A stretch of DNA of 64,000 bases from an uncultured Desulfobulbaceae bacterium (GTDB lineage: Bacteria; Desulfobacterota; Desulfobulbia; Desulfobulbales; BM004). The DNA lies in NCBI GenBank assembly GCA_947259115.1, contig CAMYKS010000021.1, forward strand, positions 1 through 64,000, given 5' to 3'. Position 1 is the first letter of the stretch, and every line of letters begins with the position of its first letter. A program made the translations under genes and the position numbers. Below, piece by piece: positions 36,035-45,464 of the stretch. The notes under the pieces are model-generated. The model was not told where the DNA came from and did no database searches. It saw nothing but the letters and a program-made list of their open reading frames with translations.

Positions 36035-36077
36035 AATACCTGTCCGCTGAGAGCTTTTACGAAGCAGACAAATATAA
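36035..36077 (+). repeat. nrfA leader repeat, copy 2
   Basis: Near-identical to 35930-35973 and preserving the TGTCCGCT/AGCAGACA hairpin. It ends about 25 bases before nrfA, so it may lie close to the ribosome site (AAGAGGAGAC). Confidence 0.7.
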
Positions 36078-36102
36078 AATATAAAAGAGGAGACTTCGGG
36101 TC

Positions 36103-37665
36103 ATGAAAAAGACAACAGTGCTGACAGTAGTTTCAGTGGTTGCCATTGTGCCCATGGCATTATTGGCAATTTCAATCAATGACAACAAGGCTGAACAGAA
36201 AATCATCAATACCGCAGCCGCAGCCCAAGCAGACGTCAAACCAGTACCCCAGATTAAAAAGTTTGAATCACGAAGTTCTGAATGGAGCAAATATTATCAG
36301 CGCCAGTATGATTCATACAGGCAAACCAGGAAAAGCGATAAGATTACCGATATGCTGATAGACTACCCGGCATTGGTCGTACTGTGGGCTGGGTATGGTT
36401 TTTCCAAGGATTACAATGCCCCGCGCGGCCATTTCTATATGCTTGAAGATAATATCAACACCTTGAGGACCGGCGGCCCTGTGGATGGCAATACCGGACC
36501 CATGCCCACCGCGTGCTGGACCTGCAAATCACCTGATGTACCCCGGCTGATTGATGAAATCGGTGAATTGGATTATTTCACCGGCAAATGGGCCAGGCAT
36601 GGCAGCGAGATGGCAAACCCGGTTGGCTGCGCTGATTGTCATGATAACGAGACTATGAGACTCACAATCACGCGCGATTTTCTCAAAAGGGGACTGGATG
36701 CTGAGGGAAGCCTGAAAGCGGCAGATGCTACGCATCAGGATCTGCGATCACTTGTCTGCGCCCAGTGTCATTCCGAGTACTACTTTAAAAAGACCGAATG
36801 GACCGACAAGAACGGCGAAAAGCAGACCGCCGGCGTGGTAACATTTCCATGGGACAACGGTTTCAGTGCCGAAGCCATGGAAACATACTATGATGAAAGA
36901 AACTTTGTCGACTGGACAAATAAAGTGAGCAAGACACCGATGCTTAAGGCGCAGCATCCGGGATATGAAATGTATAAAACAGGCGTCCATGGCTTGAATA
37001 ACGTAGCGTGCGCCGATTGCCATATGCCGTACACCCGTGAGGGCGGCGTCAAGTATTCATCCCATAATGTGGGCAGCCCTCTCGATCACATGGCAAATAC
37101 CTGCCTGAACTGCCACAGCGAAGAAGAGAAAGCCTTCAAGGACAGGGTTGCCAGAAAGCTGGAAAGAAAAACAGAACTTAACAATACCGCAATGGATGTT
37201 ATAGCCAAGGCGCATCTTGAAGCCGGCAAGGCCTGGGAGCTTGGCGCCACCGAGGCGGAAATGAAGGATATCCTCCAGGACATCCGGCATGCGCAATGGA
37301 GATGGGATTACTCCATCGCCAGCCATGGGTCGTTCTTCCACGCGCCTGAAGAAACTTTGAGGGTCCTGGGTTCGGCGATTAACAAAGGTCAGGAAGCCAG
37401 GATTAAATTACGTGCCGTGCTGGCCAGGTATAATGCCGGTGACTATGCGGCTCCGGATTTTTCAACCAAGGAAAAGGCGCAGGTAGTCATTGGCCTGCCA
37501 TACCAGAAATTGGTTGATGAGAAAATGGCTTTCTTAGAAGGCCTGCGGAAGGAATGGTTTGAACAGCAGATGCAGAAAGGCCTGTATGATCCCAAGTCGC
37601 AAGAGGGTATGAAATTCAATACATCGTATGCTCCTGCCAATTCCGCTGAGTTAGCAAAAAAGTAA
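36103..37665 (+). CDS. nrfA: NrfA, pentaheme ammonia-forming cytochrome c nitrite reductase
   Basis: 520 residues with a signal/anchor (about 1-25). Heme 1 has the NrfA-specific CWTCK motif with lysine as axial ligand (in TACWTCKSPDVPRL); the other four are CADCH, CAQCH, CADCH and CLNCH. The catalytic region includes SEYYFKK and the NNVACADCHMPYTREGG block. It reduces nitrite to ammonium with six electrons from NrfH. An intrinsic terminator follows. Confidence 0.97.
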   Translation: MKKTTVLTVVSVVAIVPMALLAISINDNKAEQKIINTAAAAQADVKPVPQIKKFESRSSEWSKYYQRQYDSYRQTRKSDKITDMLIDYPALVVLWAGYGFSKDYNAPRGHFYMLEDNINTLRTGGPVDGNTGPMPTACWTCKSPDVPRLIDEIGELDYFTGKWARHGSEMANPVGCADCHDNETMRLTITRDFLKRGLDAEGSLKAADATHQDLRSLVCAQCHSEYYFKKTEWTDKNGEKQTAGVVTFPWDNGFSAEAMETYYDERNFVDWTNKVSKTPMLKAQHPGYEMYKTGVHGLNNVACADCHMPYTREGGVKYSSHNVGSPLDHMANTCLNCHSEEEKAFKDRVARKLERKTELNNTAMDVIAKAHLEAGKAWELGATEAEMKDILQDIRHAQWRWDYSIASHGSFFHAPEETLRVLGSAINKGQEARIKLRAVLARYNAGDYAAPDFSTKEKAQVVIGLPYQKLVDEKMAFLEGLRKEWFEQQMQKGLYDPKSQEGMKFNTSYAPANSAELAKK

Positions 37666-37690
37666 CGACTAACTAAAATGGGCACTCCAA

Positions 37691-37725
37691 GAAACTCCCT
37701 GTGTTTTTATCCAGGGAGTTTCTTA
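37691..37725 (+). terminator. Intrinsic terminator after nrfA
   Basis: GAAACTCCCTG pairs with CAGGGAGTTTC around a GTTTTTAT loop, followed by TTATTT. Confidence 0.85.
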
Positions 37726-37819
37726 TTTGGGGGGCGGAAGTTGAAGCTTATGGTTTTTTAATGTTCAACGCCAACAACGGTAAAGGAATGTGCGCTGTAC
37801 CTATTGAAAGCATCCAAAT

Positions 37820-37835
37820 GTTACCGCGTGGTAAC
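37820..37835. promoter_or_regulatory. Activator palindrome, site 3
   Basis: GTTACC-GCGT-GGTAAC upstream of the kinase gene. A TATAAT hexamer at 37874-37879 has no good -35 element, so the site centred about 58 bases before the start point may supply activation or autoregulation. Confidence 0.7.
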
Positions 37836-37915
37836 ATAAAAGTTGTTTGAATCGATGCGAAAGGATATAGTTATATAATCTCCTTTTTTATTAACCCGTT
37901 CCAGGTGGATCTGAC

Positions 37916-39502
37916 GTGAATCTGACAATCAAATTCATTGTTGCCATCAGTGCAATCATCCTCCTGTCGTACGGGTTTCTCTTATACCAAACCTCAAATC
38001 TCCAGAATGAGCTTGTCATGGAGCAGGCCCGTCAGCAGGCACGGGTTCTCTACAAACAGATCCTTTTGACCCGTCAATGGGTTTCAGACCACCAGGGTCT
38101 TTTCCTGGTGAAAACAGCAGGTGTATCCGAGAATCCCTATCTCCAGGAGGTGGCTATCAGGGCTGACGACGGTACAGTCTTTGTCAAGCGCAACCCTGCA
38201 ATGGTGACCCGTGAACTTTCGGAGTATGCCGCTAAATCAGGGTTCTGCTGGTTCCGGATTACCAGCCTCAACCCCGTAAATCCGGAAAATGTACCAGATG
38301 ACTTTGAACGGGATGCAATGGAGCGCTTCAAGGATGGTCTTTTTGAATATGAAGCAATTACTGACAGCCCGGACGGCAGGGTGCACAGGTATATTGCCCC
38401 GGTTCTAGTCCAGGAATCATGCCTTACCTGTCATGCCGAGCACGGCTATGCTGTTGGTGATATCCGTGGAGCCCTGAGCATCAGCGTGCCCCTGGCCTGG
38501 GCCGATACGGTTATCAAAAAGAACAATAATACTATCATACGGTACTCGGTGTTCTCAATTATTGCAGTATCATTGGCTCTTATCTTCCTGTTCAATAAAC
38601 TTGTGGCCCGGCGTATAGACAGGTTGTCACAGGCCATGGGAAACTATCCGGACCAGGATTATTCTATTGCCGATGATAAACACTTGCTGGATGATGAGAT
38701 AGGCCGACTCATAACCAGGTTCGGCGACCTTTGTCAACGGCTTGATAAGGCGCAGAAAGATCTGGACACAACCATGCAGCAGGCCTTTTACAGTGAGAAG
38801 ATGGCATCGCTGGGTCAACTGACAGCAGGCATAGCCCATGAAATTAACAATCCGCTTGGTGGTCTGCTCAACTGCGTTAAAACCATGCATGAAGAGCCGG
38901 AGAATCTGGAACTGCATAAACGCTATATCCCTTTACTGGACAAGGGTCTCAGGCGTATAGAACACATCATGCGTCAGCTTCTGAATTTTGGCCGCAAGGC
39001 GCCCCTGACATTCAGTAAGGTCGATATCGATGAGATCATCCGGGAATGCTTTGAACTGCTTGAGTACAGGCTGAAAGATATCACCTTGGTTTTGGATCTG
39101 AATCTCAAGGAGAGTTATTACATTGATGTAGAAGCCCTGCGCCAGATTATTGTCAACACAGCACTTAACGCTGTCCAAGCCATGGAGGAAGGCGGAAGCC
39201 TTACTGTCAGCACGAAACGGGTTTATACCCGGATCGTCATAATTGTAAAGGACACTGGCACGGGTATAGCTCCGGAACTCATGAACAAGATATTTGATCC
39301 CTTTTTTACCACTAAGGAAGTAGGAGAAGGCACTGGACTTGGGCTGGCTGTAACCTATTCTTTAGTACAGCAGATGGGGGGCACAGTTGATGTTGAGAGT
39401 CAACTGGGCAAAGGAACTTTCTTTACCATCGCCCTTCCTGCAAGCCAAAAACAAGCAAAGTCTGCAAGTGAACAGATTTCAGTACCAGAAAGGGAGCAGT
39501 AA
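37916..39502 (+). CDS. Heme-c sensor histidine kinase (DUF3365-type), NrfS-like
   Basis: 528 residues from a GTG (AGGTGG upstream). TM1 (about 5-24); periplasmic DUF3365-like sensor (about 30-195) with one heme c motif C169LTCH173 in QESCLTCHAEHGYAVGDIRG; TM2 (about 203-225); HAMP; HisKA with His308 in LTAGIAHEINNPLGG; HATPase with DTGTGIAPEL and GEGTGLGLAVTYSL. The response-regulator gene begins two bases after its stop. By position it resembles NrfS, the kinase paired with NrfR in Desulfovibrio vulgaris, but here a heme probably senses NO, nitrite or redox state. Confidence 0.9.
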   Translation: MNLTIKFIVAISAIILLSYGFLLYQTSNLQNELVMEQARQQARVLYKQILLTRQWVSDHQGLFLVKTAGVSENPYLQEVAIRADDGTVFVKRNPAMVTRELSEYAAKSGFCWFRITSLNPVNPENVPDDFERDAMERFKDGLFEYEAITDSPDGRVHRYIAPVLVQESCLTCHAEHGYAVGDIRGALSISVPLAWADTVIKKNNNTIIRYSVFSIIAVSLALIFLFNKLVARRIDRLSQAMGNYPDQDYSIADDKHLLDDEIGRLITRFGDLCQRLDKAQKDLDTTMQQAFYSEKMASLGQLTAGIAHEINNPLGGLLNCVKTMHEEPENLELHKRYIPLLDKGLRRIEHIMRQLLNFGRKAPLTFSKVDIDEIIRECFELLEYRLKDITLVLDLNLKESYYIDVEALRQIIVNTALNAVQAMEEGGSLTVSTKRVYTRIVIIVKDTGTGIAPELMNKIFDPFFTTKEVGEGTGLGLAVTYSLVQQMGGTVDVESQLGKGTFFTIALPASQKQAKSASEQISVPEREQ

Positions 39503-39503
39503 A

Positions 39504-40844
39504 ATGGCACGAATATTACTGGCGGAAGATGACGAAATAATGAGAATCACAGTACAGGACCGGCTTGAAAAAAATAAATGGCATGTTGACTCCGTGCAAA
39601 ACGGTAAGGAAGCCACGGCCCGGTTAAAAAAGGAAAATTATCACCTGGTGATTTCTGATATACGCATGCCCGGATTAGACGGGTGGCAGCTCCTCAAATA
39701 TGTCCGGCAATCGTCACCGGTCACAGACATCATGATGATGACTGCTTTCGGCAGCGTCGATGATGCCATAGACTCTTTGAAGAAAGGTGCTGCTGATTAC
39801 ATCCTCAAACCGTTTAACATGGATGACCTGGTTATCCGTGTAAACCGTATCCTGGAAATGCAGACGATCAAAGCCCGCTGCTCATCCCTGGAGGAAAGTT
39901 GCCGCGAACTCCATTCAGACCTGATCGGTGACAGCAAGGCTTTGGAGCAGGTCCATAACCTGATAAGTCAGGTTGCACCCACAGACTCTACTGTGTCGAT
40001 CCTTGGTGAGTCAGGTACAGGCAAGGAGCTGGTGGCAAGCGCGATTCACCTGCACAGCAAAAGGGCGGAAAAGCCTTTCGTACGAATCAACTGCGCGGCT
40101 ATTCCCGAAGGCTTAATGGAGTCGGAATTGTTCGGTCATGAAAAGGGGGCCTTTACCGGCGCCCATGCCCGAAAGCTTGGCAAATTTGAAATGGCGGACG
40201 GCGGCACCATACTGCTTGATGAAATAGGCGAACTGCCCCTGCCGCTGCAGGCTAAACTCCTCAGGGTACTTGAGGAAAGCACTTATGAGCGTGTTGGGGG
40301 CACCGGAACCATCAGCATAGATGTGCGTCTGCTCTGCGCCACTTCCAAGGATCTTGAACAAGCCGTTGCGAACGGCAGCTTTCGCCAGGATTTGTTCTAC
40401 CGACTCAACGTCATCCCCGTCAACGTGCCACCACTGCGTGACCGAAAAGAAGATATTCCGGTTTTGACAAGGTATTTCCTGCATGAATTCAGCATCAGGC
40501 GTGGACTATCCATGGAGATAAACCCTGAAGCCATGCAGAGGCTGATTGACTATGATTATCCGGGCAATGTACGTGAATTGAAAAATATAATCGAACGGGT
40601 TTCGGTTCTTGCTCCTGAAAAGGTCATCAATCCGGATGACCTACCGATGGATCTGCTGGAGGCAAACGGCTATGAAGATGGGGGAAACTCTTTTACCTTG
40701 AGTGATGCTGTGGCAAAAACAGAAAAACAGCTGGTTGTCAAGGCACTTGCCCGCACCAGGGGCAAAAAGGGGGAGGCTGCTGACCTGCTCGGTATCAGCA
40801 GGAAAAACCTGTGGGAGAAGATGAAGAACTACGGGATTACATGA
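39504..40844 (+). CDS. NtrC-type sigma-54 response regulator, NrfR-like
   Basis: 446 residues from the ATG at 39504 (GGGAGCAGTAAA upstream); a longer frame to 39387 only overlaps the kinase. Receiver with Asp52 (VISDIRMPG); AAA+ domain with Walker A GESGTGKELVA, intact GAFTGA (215-220) and GGTILLDEIGELPL; C-terminal Fis-type helix-turn-helix (KGEAADLLGISRKNLWEKM). It can therefore activate sigma-54 promoters. The four GTTACC-N4-GGTAAC sites near hao/nrfH, its kinase gene and nap are the natural candidates for its binding sites. Confidence 0.93.
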   Translation: MARILLAEDDEIMRITVQDRLEKNKWHVDSVQNGKEATARLKKENYHLVISDIRMPGLDGWQLLKYVRQSSPVTDIMMMTAFGSVDDAIDSLKKGAADYILKPFNMDDLVIRVNRILEMQTIKARCSSLEESCRELHSDLIGDSKALEQVHNLISQVAPTDSTVSILGESGTGKELVASAIHLHSKRAEKPFVRINCAAIPEGLMESELFGHEKGAFTGAHARKLGKFEMADGGTILLDEIGELPLPLQAKLLRVLEESTYERVGGTGTISIDVRLLCATSKDLEQAVANGSFRQDLFYRLNVIPVNVPPLRDRKEDIPVLTRYFLHEFSIRRGLSMEINPEAMQRLIDYDYPGNVRELKNIIERVSVLAPEKVINPDDLPMDLLEANGYEDGGNSFTLSDAVAKTEKQLVVKALARTRGKKGEAADLLGISRKNLWEKMKNYGIT

Positions 40845-40931
40845 TGGAGCGATAAAATTATTGGCCTGAGGCAGGCAACAGATTGCAGAAATATTTTATT
40901 GGAAGGAATATTTGTTCTGAACCAGAAAGTT

Positions 40932-40947
40932 GTTACCAACGGGAAAC
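40932..40947. promoter_or_regulatory. Activator palindrome, site 4
   Basis: GTTACC-AACG-GGAAAC, one mismatch from the perfect palindrome of sites 1-3, upstream of the nap operon. Confidence 0.6.
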
Positions 40948-41044
40948 AACAAATATTTTTATCCACCTAACAATCATTCTCAGTTCTTTGGCCGTCGAGA
41001 CGAACATAAGATTTGGGGAAAAATGTGGAAAAACAAGTATGAAA

Positions 41045-41058
41045 TTGACTTAGGTCAA
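41045..41058. promoter_or_regulatory. FNR/CRP-superfamily box
   Basis: TTGAC-TTAG-GTCAA, a perfect palindrome of the kind bound by FNR, DNR or HcpR-type regulators, suitable for anaerobic or nitrogen-oxide control of nap. Confidence 0.6.
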
Positions 41059-41158
41059 GGATTGCGCAACTGCCAAACTGTAAGGATAGATATATTGGGT
41101 TAAACAACTTGAATCTTCTGAAAGTTTATGTTGAAAACTTTGAAATAACAAGAAGGGA

Positions 41159-41174
41159 TGGATGGATAATTGCC
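41159..41174 (+). promoter_or_regulatory. Candidate sigma-54 promoter of nap
   Basis: TGGATGGATAATTGCC: GG at 41160 and GC at 41172, 12 bases apart, good TTGC, poor -24 flank. Confidence 0.4.
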
Positions 41175-41300
41175 TTGACACAAACCTGTGCAGAGGTAAA
41201 TTGAAGCTATTCATTCGTTAGGCAAGAAGGTGTGGTTGAAGGAACCGGGCAGCTATTTCCGGTGCCTTCCGCTAAACATAACATAAGAGGGGCCGCTAAT

Positions 41301-41882
41301 TTGAACCTTACCTCATTTTTTGCCAATAAATGTTTTGCCTATCTCCTCAAGTGTGATTCTGACCGGGAGAATGGAAATTATCACACTTTTCAGCAACGAA
41401 CATCCAGCAAGAACTCCTCATCACACATTACTTTTTCTCCACCATGGTCTGTTAGCACAGATCTATTCGAAACACTGTGCAACGGCTGCGGAGATTGTGT
41501 TTCTCACTGCGAAAACAACATCCTGATATTAAAAAAAAATGGTTGTCCGGGGGTTGACTTCGCGAAGGGAGCCTGCAGTTTCTGCGGGGCCTGTGCGAAA
41601 AATTGCCCCACAGGAGCGTTACGTTATGGGCCTGAAGTTTCACCCTGGGGCCTTCGCGCTTTTATTACCAGCAAGTGTCTGATGAAGAACAGGGTTCTGT
41701 GCAGTATCTGTGTTGAACAATGCGATAAAGAGGCAATTATTCTTGCCAAGGTAATTCATAAAGATAAGTCCCCTGAAATCCTGGCAGCAGAATGTGATGG
41801 CTGTGGTGCCTGTTTTGAAGCATGCCCTGCAGATGCCATTGCCTTTGAGGATAATAAACAAAAGGTAAATACCAACAGATGA
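41301..41882 (+). CDS. napF: NapF-like multi-cluster ferredoxin
   Basis: 193 residues if started at the TTG at 41301, which has AGAGGGG eight bases upstream; a GTG at 41232 in the same frame has a poor site. The sequence holds cysteine motifs for several [4Fe-4S] clusters: CNGCGDCVSHC, CSFCGACAKNC, CSICVEQC and CDGCGACFEAC, and the NapF hallmark FSPPWS before the first cluster. NapF is a cytoplasmic iron-sulfur protein that assists NapA maturation or electron supply. First gene of the nap operon; napD follows nine bases later. Confidence 0.85.
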   Translation: MNLTSFFANKCFAYLLKCDSDRENGNYHTFQQRTSSKNSSSHITFSPPWSVSTDLFETLCNGCGDCVSHCENNILILKKNGCPGVDFAKGACSFCGACAKNCPTGALRYGPEVSPWGLRAFITSKCLMKNRVLCSICVEQCDKEAIILAKVIHKDKSPEILAAECDGCGACFEACPADAIAFEDNKQKVNTNR

Positions 41883-41891
41883 GGTCATGCA

Positions 41892-42122
41892 ATGAACATT
41901 TCCAGCATAATTGTCCAGACATATCCGGAGAGATCGGCCGCTCTGCAGGGTGAACTTACTGCTCTTCCCGGCGTGGAAATACATGCAAGCAAAGAGGATG
42001 GAACAATAATCATTACCGTGGAAGATACACCAGAGCAAGCACCCGCACGTACACTGATGGGTGTTCAGAACCTGCAGGGAGTACTTTCTGCTTCCATGGT
42101 CTATAACTACAGTGACGAGTAA
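41892..42122 (+). CDS. napD: NapD, NapA-specific signal-peptide chaperone
   Basis: 76 residues with a ferredoxin-like fold: MNISSIIVQTYPERSAALQG, LPGVEIHASKEDGTIIITVE and GVLSASMVYNY, all typical of NapD. It binds the Tat signal peptide of NapA in the cytoplasm until cofactor loading is complete. Confidence 0.93.
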   Translation: MNISSIIVQTYPERSAALQGELTALPGVEIHASKEDGTIIITVEDTPEQAPARTLMGVQNLQGVLSASMVYNYSDE

Positions 42123-42155
42123 TCCATCCAACATAAAGAAAAAGGAGGGCAAGAA

Positions 42156-44651
42156 ATGAAACTGAACAGGCGAGATTTTATCAAGGCTAATGCCGCCGCC
42201 GCCGCTGCCGCAGTTGCCGGCACCCACCTTCCTGCATCCCAGGCGTTTGGGAAAGAGCAGGATGGTATCCGCTGGGACAAGGCGCCGTGCCGCTTCTGCG
42301 GAGTGGGCTGTAGCGTGTTGGTCGGCACAAAGAACGGCAAGGTCGTTGCCACCCAGGGTGATCCTGATGCCCCGGTGAACCGTGGCTTGAACTGTATCAA
42401 AGGCTATTTCCTGTCCAAGATCATGTATGGCAAGGACAGGATTACCAGGCCTCTGTTGCGCAAAAAGAACGGGAAATATGACAAAAACGGTGAATTTACG
42501 CCTGTCTCATGGAAAGAGGCTTTTTCCATAATGGCTGAAAAATACAAGGAAGCCATCCAGAAGAACGGCCCAACCACAGTCGGTATGTTCGGCTCCGGCC
42601 AATGGACGGTCTGGGAGGGATATGCTGCCGTCAAGCTGTACAAGGCTGGCTTTCTGTCCAACAATATTGACCCTAATGCCAGGCACTGCATGGCCTCTGC
42701 TGTGGCCGCCTTCATGCGCACCTTCGGCATTGATGAGCCCATGGGTTGTTATGATGATCTCGAGTATGCCGATGCCTTTGTTCTCTGGGGCTCCAATATG
42801 TCGGAGATGCATCCCATTCTCTGGTCGCGACTCACCAACCGCCGCCTTACTGCAAATCATGTCAAGGTGGCAGTGCTTTCAACCTTTGAAAACCGCTGTT
42901 TCGAGCTTGCCGATCTGCCGATGGTCTTCAAACCCCAGACAGACATGGTAATCCTCAATTACATTGCCAATTACATCATCCAGAACAACATGGTGAATCA
43001 GGACTTCGTCAAGCAGCATGTCAACTTCCGGCTCGGCAACCCAGACATCGGCTATGGTCTGCGTCCTACCGACCCCAGGGAAATTAATGCGGTAAACGCC
43101 AAGGAACGCAAGAATCAGATCGGTTCTAAAGAGTATTCCTTTGAAGAGTATGCCAAGTTTGTGTCCGAGTATACCCTTGATAAGGCGCATGAGATGTCCG
43201 GTGTACCCAAGAAGGACCTTGTAGCTTTGGCAGAGCTTTATGCTGACCCGAAGAGAAAGGTGGTTTCCTATTGGACCATGGGTTTCAATCAGCATACCCG
43301 CGGTACCTGGGTCAATCAACTTTGCTATAACGTGCACCTGCTGACCGGCAAGATATCAGAACCGGGCAACGGTCCTTTTTCACTGACAGGACAGCCTTCG
43401 GCCTGCGGTACAGCCCGCGAAGTAGGCACCTTTGCCCACCGGCTGCCGGCCGATATGGTGGTCATGAACAAGGATCATCGCGATATATCGGAAAAGATAT
43501 GGAAGCTACCCGCAGGCTCCATCCCCAGCAAGCCCGGCTATCATGCCGTGCTACAGAACAGGATGCTCAAAGACGGCAAACTCAACGTCTACTGGGTCAT
43601 GTGCAACAACAACATGCAGGCCGGGCCCAATATGAACGAAGAGACCTATCCCGGCTACCGGAATCCAAAGAATTTTATTATTGTTTCAGATCCTTACCCG
43701 ACTGTGACGGCCATGGCTGCCGACCTTATTCTGCCCACTGCCATGTGGGTTGAAAAGGAAGGTGCCTTCGGTAATGCGGAACGGAGAACCCAGTTCTTCC
43801 GCCAACAGGTTAAAGCACCCGGCGAATCAAAAAGCGATGTCTGGCAATTGGTGGAATTCTCCAAACACTTTAAAACCGATGAGGTCTGGCCTAAAGAACT
43901 GCTGGACAAAAACCCGGAATACAAGGACAAGACTCTCTATGAAATTCTCTTTGCCAACGGCCAGGTCAACAAGTATCCCTTGAGCCAGCTGCAAAAAGGA
44001 TATGATAACGACGAGTCGAAAGACTTCGGCTTCTATCTCCAGAAAGGACTCTTTGAGGAGTATGCAAGTTTTGGAAGAGGCAAGGCCCATGATCTGGCAC
44101 CCTTTGAAATGTACCATCAAGCACGCGGCCTCCGCTGGCCGGTCGTTGAGGGCAAGGAAACCCTCTGGCGCTTCCGGGAGGGATATGACCCGTATGTCAA
44201 GGCAGGAGAAAAGATCCGTTTTTACGGCAAAGCGGACGGCAAGGCCGTTATTTTTGCCCTGCCCTATGAGCCGCCTGCTGAATCCCCAGACAAGGATTAC
44301 GATCTCTGGTTGTGCACGGGCCGGGTCCTGGAACACTGGCACTCAGGCTCCATGACCAGGAGAGTGCCTGAACTGTACCGGGCAGTGCCCGATGCCGTGG
44401 TTTTCATGCATCCCAAGGATGCTGAAAAAAGAGGGCTGCAGCGTGGCCAGATTGCCAAGATTTCTTCCCGGCGCGGCAAGATCACCTGCCCGGTGGAGAC
44501 CAGAGGCCGCAACAAAATGCCGGAAGGTACGGTATTCATTCCCTGGTTTGATGCCGGGCGCTTGGTGAACAAGCTTGTACTTGACGCAACCTGTCCGATT
44601 TCCAAGGAAACAGACTTTAAAAAAAGTGCTGTCAAGGTCACTAAGGCATAA
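42156..44651 (+). CDS. napA: NapA, periplasmic nitrate reductase catalytic subunit
   Basis: 831 residues. Tat signal [20 protein letters not shown] (RRDFI); [4Fe-4S] ligands Cys45, Cys48, Cys52 and Cys80 (CRFCGVGC...CIKG); the molybdenum ligand Cys178 in [18 protein letters not shown]-terminal bis-MGD-binding barrel ([18 protein letters not shown]). It reduces nitrate to nitrite in the periplasm. Full length for the family. A strong ribosome site (AAGGAGGGCAAGAA) precedes the ATG. Confidence 0.97.
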   Translation: MKLNRRDFIKANAAAAAAAVAGTHLPASQAFGKEQDGIRWDKAPCRFCGVGCSVLVGTKNGKVVATQGDPDAPVNRGLNCIKGYFLSKIMYGKDRITRPLLRKKNGKYDKNGEFTPVSWKEAFSIMAEKYKEAIQKNGPTTVGMFGSGQWTVWEGYAAVKLYKAGFLSNNIDPNARHCMASAVAAFMRTFGIDEPMGCYDDLEYADAFVLWGSNMSEMHPILWSRLTNRRLTANHVKVAVLSTFENRCFELADLPMVFKPQTDMVILNYIANYIIQNNMVNQDFVKQHVNFRLGNPDIGYGLRPTDPREINAVNAKERKNQIGSKEYSFEEYAKFVSEYTLDKAHEMSGVPKKDLVALAELYADPKRKVVSYWTMGFNQHTRGTWVNQLCYNVHLLTGKISEPGNGPFSLTGQPSACGTAREVGTFAHRLPADMVVMNKDHRDISEKIWKLPAGSIPSKPGYHAVLQNRMLKDGKLNVYWVMCNNNMQAGPNMNEETYPGYRNPKNFIIVSDPYPTVTAMAADLILPTAMWVEKEGAFGNAERRTQFFRQQVKAPGESKSDVWQLVEFSKHFKTDEVWPKELLDKNPEYKDKTLYEILFANGQVNKYPLSQLQKGYDNDESKDFGFYLQKGLFEEYASFGRGKAHDLAPFEMYHQARGLRWPVVEGKETLWRFREGYDPYVKAGEKIRFYGKADGKAVIFALPYEPPAESPDKDYDLWLCTGRVLEHWHSGSMTRRVPELYRAVPDAVVFMHPKDAEKRGLQRGQIAKISSRRGKITCPVETRGRNKMPEGTVFIPWFDAGRLVNKLVLDATCPISKETDFKKSAVKVTKA

Positions 44652-44690
44652 AGAGAAACTTAATAATGCACTTTAAACTATAGAACAAAA

Positions 44691-45464
44691 GTGGACACGC
44701 CTAAGAATAACATTGACGAGAAGCAGCAGAAAGGTTCTGCCCGCAGACAATTTCTCACCGAAACTGTTCCGGCAGCAACCGGTGCTCTGGTGCTTGCAGT
44801 GAGCCTTGGAATGTATCAGAGATCTGCACGGGCACTTCCGGCCTATGCTATCAGACCCCCAGGCGCACTAGCTGAAGACAAGTTCCAGGGTGCCTGTCTG
44901 CGCTGCGGCCAATGTGTCAGAAGTTGTCCATATGACGTGCTGCGTCTTGCCAAGCTCGGTGATGATATCCCCACCGGCACCCCGTATTTTATCAGCAGGC
45001 AGAATCCCTGCCGGATGTGTGAGGATATGCCCTGCATAAGGGCATGTCCTTCCGGTGCCTTGGGTCAGAGCCTGCCGACAATATATGAGGCCAGGATGGG
45101 TTTGGCTGTCCTTATTGACCATGAAAACTGCCTCAATTATCTCGGGCTGCGCTGCGATGTCTGCTACAGGGCTTGTCCTCTTATTGACCAGGCGATCACC
45201 CTTGATGTCCGGGTGAACCGAAGGAGCGGGGTGCATACGCTTTTCATCCCTGTTGTCCATTCCAAGTATTGCACAGGCTGCGGCAAATGCGAGCATTCCT
45301 GCGTGTTGGACAATGCTGCCATCAAGATCCTGCCCATCGAACAGGCCAAGGGAGAACTCGGTAAGCATTACCGGCTCGGCTGGGAAGAAAAAGAAAAGGC
45401 GGGCGGCTCATTGATTCCTGAACTTCTGAAACTGCCTATCAGGCGACCGGGGGATACGCCATGA
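44691..45464 (+). CDS. napG: NapG, periplasmic four-cluster ferredoxin
   Basis: 257 residues from a GTG with little Shine-Dalgarno. Tat-type signal (ARRQFLTETVP); four [4Fe-4S] motifs: CLRCGQCVRSCPYD, CRMCEDMPCIRACPSG, CLNYLGLRCDVCYRAC and CTGCGKCEHSC. With NapH it passes electrons from menaquinol towards NapB and NapA, replacing NapC. Overlaps napH by four bases (ATGA). Confidence 0.95.
   Translation: MDTPKNNIDEKQQKGSARRQFLTETVPAATGALVLAVSLGMYQRSARALPAYAIRPPGALAEDKFQGACLRCGQCVRSCPYDVLRLAKLGDDIPTGTPYFISRQNPCRMCEDMPCIRACPSGALGQSLPTIYEARMGLAVLIDHENCLNYLGLRCDVCYRACPLIDQAITLDVRVNRRSGVHTLFIPVVHSKYCTGCGKCEHSCVLDNAAIKILPIEQAKGELGKHYRLGWEEKEKAGGSLIPELLKLPIRRPGDTP

Larger units (their letters stand above)
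40845..41300. other. nap upstream regulatory region
   Basis: About 455 bases without a supported gene, containing activator site 4, an FNR/CRP-type box and a sigma-54-like promoter. Confidence 0.55.

Noticed and set aside
40860..40876. Sigma-54-like TGGCCTGAGGCAGGCA upstream of nap
   Set aside because: It lies upstream of the activator site and differs at four consensus positions.
41232..41300. Upstream GTG start for napF
   Set aside because: Its ribosome site is too close; the TTG at 41301 has AGAGGGG at proper spacing and gives a normal NapF length.
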